Source: an uncultured Saprospiraceae bacterium (GTDB lineage Bacteria; Bacteroidota; Bacteroidia; Chitinophagales; Saprospiraceae). From it: DNA of 64,000 nt. The translations under genes were made by a program, and so were the position numbers. The notes beneath the pieces are model-generated. The model was not told where the DNA came from and did no database searches. It worked only from the letters and a program-made list of their open reading frames with translations. Positions 59,135 to 64,000 of the stretch are shown in pieces. The DNA lies in the NCBI GenBank assembly GCA_938002665.1, contig CALLAE010000069.1, positions 1-64,000 of the forward strand, given 5' to 3'. Numbering within the stretch: position 1 is the stretch's first letter; every line of letters begins with the position of its first letter.

Positions 59135-59818
59135 ATGAAGGTCGACAAGATCAATGCTTATAAAGATGTTTTTAAGAATCATCTAACCGTCACGCAGAGC
59201 TACAATGAACTGTACAAATATGAATGTCTACAGAATTTTGTAAGCCACTGGGATCTCTCTGCACTTGATCTAGGAGCCGTGTATGATAAGAGCTTTATCA
59301 GTAGTATTTCTGGTAGACTATGGGGTGGCAGTACTAATTCTGCTAAATCCATGATGCTAAAGTTTCTGGCGATGGACAGAGAATTTGTCAGGTCTATGTT
59401 CAGAGACCTATACAATGAAGAGCGAGACCTGAGTATGCGGATCAATAGATTTAAGTTTCATTGTGATCAGTTGCTAGAGCAATTGCAACAAACAGAAAAG
59501 AGTCATAACAATCATTTTCATGGAGATGAAGAGGTCGCTCTTTACCTAGCATTCAATGATCCAATGACTTACAATCTCTTTAACTATGGCCCATTCAGTA
59601 TTATGATGACGAGGCTAGAAGCGAAGAGTATACCGGAAGAATATGAGGTAGAACGGTATTTCAAGTTGTGTAAAGGGCTTAATACTATGTTGTCCAGAGA
59701 TGCGGAATTAGTAGATCTCCATAAGGCTAAGCGCTCTGATGCACTCTATTATGGTGATAATACGATGCTTATGGTTCATGATTTTCTAGTCATTTGCAGC
59801 CAAAAACCTAGTCTTTAA
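59135..59818 (+). CDS. Stand-alone protein resembling the N-terminal domain of McrB-like ATPases
   Basis: 227 residues, cytoplasmic, helical. Segments 'YECLQNFVSHWDLSALDLGA', 'FVRSMFRDLYNEERDLSMRI', 'EEVALYLAFNDPMTYNLFNY' and the end 'YGDNTMLMVHDFLVICS' follow the pattern I remember from the domain that precedes the AAA+ GTPase in McrB-like restriction proteins. There it is followed by the Walker A domain; here the protein stops. It may be a remnant of a restriction gene or a free domain with its own role. Located next to an integrase remnant. Homology is from memory and moderate. Confidence 0.5.
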   Translation: MKVDKINAYKDVFKNHLTVTQSYNELYKYECLQNFVSHWDLSALDLGAVYDKSFISSISGRLWGGSTNSAKSMMLKFLAMDREFVRSMFRDLYNEERDLSMRINRFKFHCDQLLEQLQQTEKSHNNHFHGDEEVALYLAFNDPMTYNLFNYGPFSIMMTRLEAKSIPEEYEVERYFKLCKGLNTMLSRDAELVDLHKAKRSDALYYGDNTMLMVHDFLVICSQKPSL

Positions 59819-59940
59819 GCCGAGTTAGCCCATACTCAGCTTTCAAAAGAGCCTGAATCACAGATTTTAACAAATTAAACTATTATTTAATATGTAGTTA
59901 TCGGAAAAACAGCTATCTTCATATTATAGATTATAGTCAT

Positions 59941-60225
59941 ATGTTCTCTTACGAAAACTACTTACCGATTTCTTCCTTCAATGAATCCAGCATATTCTTT
60001 AAAGCCTCAGAGGTTTTTAGATATGGTTTTTTACTTGCTGATACCAGTGAAGGAGATATTTTCAAGCAATTGTATTCATACCACAACTACTATATCGAAA
60101 TAGAGTTCGGTGAGAACTACGAAGAAATAAAAACAATCGACGCTATAACTATCGATGAGGCAATTCCAAAGTATCTGGACGAACAGATATTGGATAATGC
60201 ACTCATTGATTTATTTGTTGTCTAA
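59941..60225 (+). CDS. Unknown protein, 94 aa
   Basis: Not recognised. Acidic and aromatic-rich, with 'YSYHNYYIEIEFGENYEEIK' suggesting a small alpha/beta fold. The C-terminal half ('DEAIPKYLDEQILDNALIDL') looks helical. No signal peptide. Follows the McrB-N-like gene by 122 nt; acidic small proteins in such places are sometimes immunity or antitoxin proteins, but nothing here shows it. Confidence 0.5.
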   Translation: MFSYENYLPISSFNESSIFFKASEVFRYGFLLADTSEGDIFKQLYSYHNYYIEIEFGENYEEIKTIDAITIDEAIPKYLDEQILDNALIDLFVV

Positions 60226-60276
60226 AAAAGAGTCATGGGGTTCTAGAAACCCAAGTTATTTTTCAGACTGGTCCTT

Positions 60277-61761
60277 TTAGTATTTTGCTGATCTTCCTTT
60301 ATGGTAACTTCCAGAGATAAATTCTCTGAGGTCATTATTTGCAGTCTTGAGATCTTCTCTACGCAGATACATCATATGACCACTTCTATATCCTTTAAAA
60401 TCTAAGCGCTCTTTCATCTTTCCACTGGGATCTATTTGCCACATGGTATACTTGGCATTGAAATAAGTAGTCGCACCATCATAGTAGCCTGACTGGAAAA
60501 GCACATTCAGGTAGGGATTCTGTGCCATGGCTTGACGTAGGTTGTCTCTGGTATTATCTTTTCTTCTGTCCCAAGGATGCACGGGCCCGAACATATTATA
60601 TTTCACATCTGTCTTGAAATTCAGATGCTCTCTGATGTAATAATTGATAGCAGGTGTGAAAGAATGTAACCATGACTTCAGTTCTGCATTAAAATCCGGC
60701 CTGCTGCCCGCCTCTTTTTTATCCAGTCCCAGATATCGTGAGTCAAGTCTTCCTATCGTATTTCCTGTCTCATCTCTCAGTAGCTCTTTCCAAAAATAAC
60801 TCGTCGGCACATCTAGATTATGCTGAAGAATGGACTTCTGAGAGAGGCCAGAGTAGTAGGCCATCTTCTCTGCTACAGCTTCTCTTTCTTTCTCTGCTAT
60901 AAAGCCACCCTTGGCCAGCGCAGGTATCAGTTCATTGATAGCATAGCTTTCTACTTCGGGTAGGACTTCTAGCAAGTCTTTCTTTTGTAGGGCATCGGGT
61001 AATGCCTTGTGATACCAGGCTGCTGCTGCAAAGTAGGGGAGGTTTAGCCCAGAAGAAAGCGCATTATCAGCGCCATAGGATTTGTAATCAGCAGGGGAGA
61101 CGAGAATGACCCCATTGAGATACATCCACTGTCTGTCTTGTAGTTCTAAAGCGAGGCCAGAAACTCTAGTGCCGCCGTAACTTTCTCCTATCAGATATTT
61201 AGGAGAGAGCCATCTGTTATGTCTGGTTACAAAGGTGTTGAGCCATTCTGCGAGGTATTTTATATCTGCATTGATGCCGAAAAATTTATCTCTATCCACT
61301 TCCTTTCCGCTTTCGGGTATAGTCCTAGAGTAACCTGTGTTGACTGGATTCACAAAGACGATATCGGCTGCATCTAATACTGAATAGGGATTATCTTTTA
61401 CACCGTAGGGCTGGATAGGGTAGCCTTCGTCATCTATCTTGAGAATCTGAGGACCTGTATAAGCGACATGCATCCACACTGAGGCAGAGCCTGGTCCACC
61501 ATTAAAAGAGATGAGCAGTGGTCTCTCAGCACTATCCGTAATATTATCTCTTTTGTAATAGGTATAGTAGAGAGTGGCGATGGGGTCTCCCATCTCATCC
61601 CATAAGGGTTGGGTGCCTGTGGTAGCAGTATAACTTACGGCCTGTCCATTAATGGTGGTCTTATGCTTCGTTACTACAGTAGTGTCTATAGGGATACTTC
61701 TTTTTTGAGCCAGTAAGGAGGAAGTGCATAGGATGAGACTCAGGAAGATTAGCTTTTTCAT
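60277..61761 (-). CDS. Secreted serine carboxypeptidase (peptidase S10)
   Basis: 494 residues with a signal peptide (about 1-19, 'LCTSSLLAQ'). S10 marks: 'LLISFNGGPGSASVWMHVAY' (oxyanion region, NGGPGSAS 87-94), GESYGG with nucleophile Ser194, the acid in 'FQSGYYDGATTYF', and the His in 'YRSGHMMYLRRED'. Length is typical. Expected to trim C-terminal residues of peptides in the periplasm. It lacks a T9SS domain, unlike other exported enzymes here. Single gene. Confidence 0.93.
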   Translation of the reverse strand: MKKLIFLSLILCTSSLLAQKRSIPIDTTVVTKHKTTINGQAVSYTATTGTQPLWDEMGDPIATLYYTYYKRDNITDSAERPLLISFNGGPGSASVWMHVAYTGPQILKIDDEGYPIQPYGVKDNPYSVLDAADIVFVNPVNTGYSRTIPESGKEVDRDKFFGINADIKYLAEWLNTFVTRHNRWLSPKYLIGESYGGTRVSGLALELQDRQWMYLNGVILVSPADYKSYGADNALSSGLNLPYFAAAAWYHKALPDALQKKDLLEVLPEVESYAINELIPALAKGGFIAEKEREAVAEKMAYYSGLSQKSILQHNLDVPTSYFWKELLRDETGNTIGRLDSRYLGLDKKEAGSRPDFNAELKSWLHSFTPAINYYIREHLNFKTDVKYNMFGPVHPWDRRKDNTRDNLRQAMAQNPYLNVLFQSGYYDGATTYFNAKYTMWQIDPSGKMKERLDFKGYRSGHMMYLRREDLKTANNDLREFISGSYHKGRSAKY

Positions 61762-61793
61762 TGTCTTGGTTTGTAATTCTAAAATAGCAATTA

Positions 61794-62792
61794 TTAGCTT
61801 GTATACAATGTTGAGGCTTTTGCAAGTCGCTTAGCCAGTTTTGTTTGTAAGGATTTCGGACTTAGAATCTTGATGTTTTCACCATAAGATAGAAGGACAC
61901 TTTCTAACTCAAAATTTGGGATCAGTTCTAGTTCGAAGACGCCATCTCTCACTTCTTTTTGGGTAGCATGCAGGTGTTTGGTTCGGATGTAATTGACAGT
62001 ATTGCCTTTTACTTCGAAGGTGATGGTTTGGACTTTTTTATTAGGTTCTAAGGTAATGCCTATAATGTCTTTGAAGTATTGTTCTGGTTGGAAGTTTTCG
62101 GCTGGTTGGTATTCTTGCAAGGTAGTACTGAGGGCGGTTATTCTTTCCAGTCCATAAGTTCTCAGACCTTTGTCATGGTTCTTAGCATAGAGGTACCACC
62201 TGTTGTCAAATTCTTTTAAAAGATAGGGGCTTATAATACTCGTAAAGCCTTCTTTGTCAAAGGGCTTGTATTGCATGGTCAGTGCCTTTTCTTCTTTGAC
62301 GGCATCGTACAATTGATCTAGCCACTTTTGTCCGGGGATGATGGCTGGCTGCGCAAGGTGGACGATATTCTTGGCCTTAGTCGTAGATTCATAGGCCAGT
62401 AATTCTAATTTCTGAACGATATTTTCTATCCCTTCTAGATGTTGAAAGCCAGTAAATTGTCTGAGCAAGCCTATCACATTTTTAAGTTCATTACTATCTG
62501 ATCTGTTGAGTGGTGCTTCTGTGATGGAGTAGCTTCTGTCCGAATAGTAGTAAGATTTTTCAGCTCTATCATATTCTATGGGTGCATAATAGCCTAGTGC
62601 ATTATTGACCCTCATGTTGTTTAAGTCTCCCTTTATTGTTCGCTCTGAGAGGGTGGTGGTCTTATTAGTGACCTTTTCTATTTCAGTGGAACATGCCTCT
62701 GCCAAGGTCTTCCAGTTCCATGCTTTATCTACTTGTCTGAGGCACTTGTCTATGACTCTATACCTTATAAGGGCATGTTTATTAGTGGACAT
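61794..62792 (-). CDS. WYL-domain transcriptional regulator (YafY-like)
   Basis: 332 residues from ATG 62792. The N-terminal winged helix (about 1-85) includes 'RTIKGDLNNMRVNNALGYYA'. The WYL domain (about 150-235) has 'ALTMQYKPFDKEGFTSIISP' and 'LLKEFDNRWYLYAKNHDKGL', including the W-Y-L triplet, and a WCX extension ends the protein. Binds a ligand, possibly nucleotide or nucleic acid, and controls nearby genes. A small gene lies divergently at 62900, the most likely target. Confidence 0.9.
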   Translation of the reverse strand: MSTNKHALIRYRVIDKCLRQVDKAWNWKTLAEACSTEIEKVTNKTTTLSERTIKGDLNNMRVNNALGYYAPIEYDRAEKSYYYSDRSYSITEAPLNRSDSNELKNVIGLLRQFTGFQHLEGIENIVQKLELLAYESTTKAKNIVHLAQPAIIPGQKWLDQLYDAVKEEKALTMQYKPFDKEGFTSIISPYLLKEFDNRWYLYAKNHDKGLRTYGLERITALSTTLQEYQPAENFQPEQYFKDIIGITLEPNKKVQTITFEVKGNTVNYIRTKHLHATQKEVRDGVFELELIPNFELESVLLSYGENIKILSPKSLQTKLAKRLAKASTLYTS

Positions 62793-62814
62793 TCTAGATA
62801 GTTTTTTTATCGTG

Positions 62815-62822
62815 CAAATATA
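62815..62822 (-). promoter_or_regulatory. -7 box of the WYL regulator
   Basis: TATATTTG on the minus strand, an exact match, ending 22 nt before ATG 62792. It lies downstream of the in-frame ATG at 62828, so that longer start would not be on the transcript. Confidence 0.6.
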
Positions 62823-62899
62823 TTGCATGATTAATTAGATACTTGTATTGTTATCAATAAATAATCAATCAATCATCTGAATTTAAAAAAATCTTAATC

Positions 62900-63211
62900 A
62901 TGAACAAGAACTGGCAAGTACACATCAACCAAGAAGGCAACCTCCTCATTCAAGGCAAGCAAGGATCTAACGGAATGATCAATCTTTTCGGAAACCAAGA
63001 AGTAGAATATGGCATCTGTGTCTATGCTCACTACCTCAGACCAGTCAGAAAATTATTATCTTCTCTATTTCCTAATTCTGGAATCAGAAGCATAGAAGCG
63101 ATGGAGGCTATTATCAGGGAGGAGTTCTGTGAGAATAGATCAGTAAGTATTTTCAAGAGCATTCTGGAGAAGGCAGATATCCCCTATAGGACTTATAGTA
63201 ATGCGGCTTAG
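62900..63211 (+). CDS. Unknown protein, 103 aa, divergent from the WYL regulator
   Basis: Not recognised. The N-terminal half has beta character ('NWQVHINQEGNLLIQGKQGS'), and the C-terminal half is helical ('IRSIEAMEAIIREEFCENRS'). No signal peptide. The shared intergenic region with the WYL gene makes control by that regulator plausible. Start ATG 62900. Confidence 0.55.
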   Translation: MNKNWQVHINQEGNLLIQGKQGSNGMINLFGNQEVEYGICVYAHYLRPVRKLLSSLFPNSGIRSIEAMEAIIREEFCENRSVSIFKSILEKADIPYRTYSNAA

Positions 63212-63261
63212 CTCTGCTAAATGATATATTTAATATTATAAAAATATATAATATGTTTAGA

Positions 63262-63292
63262 TTGATATAGAGCCCATAAGCCGCTATTTTTG
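63262..63292 (+). promoter_or_regulatory. Promoter of the patatin-like gene
   Basis: TTG (63262-63264), 20-nt spacer, TATTTTTG (63285-63292): full Bacteroidota-type match, 16 nt before ATG 63309. Confidence 0.7.
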
Positions 63293-63308
63293 CAGTCCAA
63301 ATTGCTAC

Positions 63309-64000
63309 ATGCACAAAGCTCTATTTTTCTTATTTCTATTTAGTTTTTCCTGTGCTGTCTATGGACAAGTAGGAGAATCAGTAGTCCGACCGAAGATAGG
63401 TCTGGCTCTCTCAGGAGGTTCTGCTCATGGCTTTGCACACATCGGTGTTATAAGATATCTAGAAGAGCTGGGAATAGAAGTAGATTATGTGACTGGTACT
63501 AGTATGGGAAGTATCATAGGAGGTCTGCATGCGATGGGATTTGATTCTTATGATATAGAGAAAGTAGCTTCAGAGCTGGACTGGGACATGATTATGAGTA
63601 ATGATATTCCTCTCAATGAGGTAGCGCCTATAGAAAAAACCTTTCATGGCAGAATACCGCTCTCTGTTCTTTGGACTAACAATTCTTTCAGACTACCCAA
63701 GGGCTTTATCAGAGGCCAGAAGCTGGATCTTGTAATTTCTAAAGTTTATTGCCCCGCCCATTCGGTTTCAGATTTTGATGCCTTCCATAAGCCTTTCAGA
63801 TGTGTAGCAGTTAATATTGAGGATGGATCTGTAGAAGTATTTGACAAAGGATACTTGGGTAATGCTATCAGGGCAAGTATGTCCATTCCCACTATTTTTC
63901 CACCTAAAGAACTCAATGATAAACTATATGTAGATGGAGGACTGATTAGAAATTTTCCAGTGGAGGAAGTCATAGATGTAGGAGCAGATTTTGTTATAGG
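63309..64000 (+). CDS. Patatin-like phospholipase (3' end outside window)
   Basis: Start ATG 63309; signal peptide (MHKALFFLFLFSFSCAVYGQ). The frame stays open to the window end (230 codons). Patatin marks: oxyanion stretch 'GLALSGGSAHGFAHIGVIRY', nucleophile Ser65 in GTSMG (63-67), and Asp209 in DGG completing the Ser-Asp dyad. A signal peptide puts it in the envelope. I recall similar Bacteroidota proteins carrying a beta-barrel after the patatin domain; whether this one does cannot be seen. Lipid hydrolase activity is well supported, substrate unknown. Confidence 0.92.
   Translation, partial: MHKALFFLFLFSFSCAVYGQVGESVVRPKIGLALSGGSAHGFAHIGVIRYLEELGIEVDYVTGTSMGSIIGGLHAMGFDSYDIEKVASELDWDMIMSNDIPLNEVAPIEKTFHGRIPLSVLWTNNSFRLPKGFIRGQKLDLVISKVYCPAHSVSDFDAFHKPFRCVAVNIEDGSVEVFDKGYLGNAIRASMSIPTIFPPKELNDKLYVDGGLIRNFPVEEVIDVGADFVI

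Noticed and set aside
60230-60260. Hairpin TGGGGTT-CTAG-AAACCCA as terminator between 60225 and 60277
   Set aside because: The stem has unpaired bases and only a short T-tract; too weak to call.
57146-64000. Direct repeat of the tRNA-Arg 3' end as an island boundary
   Set aside because: No second copy of the T-arm/acceptor sequence was found in the window, so attachment sites were not annotated.

Overview
The window is from a member of the Bacteroidota, most likely a Saprospiria-like lineage (inference). The evidence is the density of type IX secretion (T9SS) cargo: eight genes end in a 'YPNP'-type (type A) or gliding-type (type B) C-terminal sorting domain. Promoters are of the Bacteroidota type (TAnnTTTG at -7, sometimes TTG 17-20 nt upstream) and Shine-Dalgarno sites are not visible. 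DNA is AT-rich.

Layout. 1-3402 is the 3' part of a T9SS protein built of Cys/Asp-rich thrombospondin-3-like repeats. 3481-5522 (minus) is a short operon for a secreted esterase, uracil-DNA glycosylase and a DUF423 membrane protein. 5620-6212 is a compact metal-response locus: an ArsR-type repressor, two matching palindromic operators and a 31-residue Cys-rich peptide gene. 6312-10796 holds a repeat lipoprotein, the radical-SAM protein YgiQ, an unknown helical protein and a four-repeat Cys-rich lipoprotein. 10903-18204 (minus) is a TetR-RND efflux operon (tetR, tolC-like, adaptor, pump) that runs on into pdxH. 18330-24638 encodes two large secreted proteins and a small lipoprotein. 24705-26767 is a reductase/epimerase with anmK (anhydromuramic acid kinase).

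26896-29134 is a MoxR-type AAA ATPase with a CoxE-like von Willebrand A partner. 29493-34583 has a secreted M43-like metalloprotease with a beta-helix and another T9SS protein. 34627-35212 is a GxxExxY gene with flanking direct and inverted repeats, probably a small mobile or formerly mobile unit. 35230-39086 (minus) is a ddl / acetyltransferase / acyl-CoA oxidase-like operon. 39241-40613 has an RRM protein, then a MerC-like membrane protein divergent from a Fur/Zur regulator with a palindrome over the merC-like promoter. 40748-46243 has another T9SS protein, a Cys-less ArsC-like protein, an EF-G paralogue and a glycosyltransferase. 46553-55033 is a 2826-residue secreted protein with 21 SdrD_B-type repeats. 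55107-56267 is ribB with a degenerate GTP cyclohydrolase II half.

57099-60225 looks like a tRNA-associated accessory patch: tRNA-Arg(UCU) with its own promoter and terminator, several orphan genes, a 56-aa/GNAT pair resembling a toxin-antitoxin unit, an integrase C-terminal remnant, and a free-standing protein resembling the N-terminal domain of McrB-like ATPases. The window closes with an S10 carboxypeptidase, a WYL regulator divergent from a small unknown gene, and the start of a patatin-like phospholipase.

The most promising undescribed items are the ArsR/31-aa Cys-peptide regulon at 5620-6212, the GNAT/56-aa pair at 57965-58767, and the stand-alone McrB-N-like gene at 59135-59818. All assignments come from reading the sequence and remembered family features; no database search was run.
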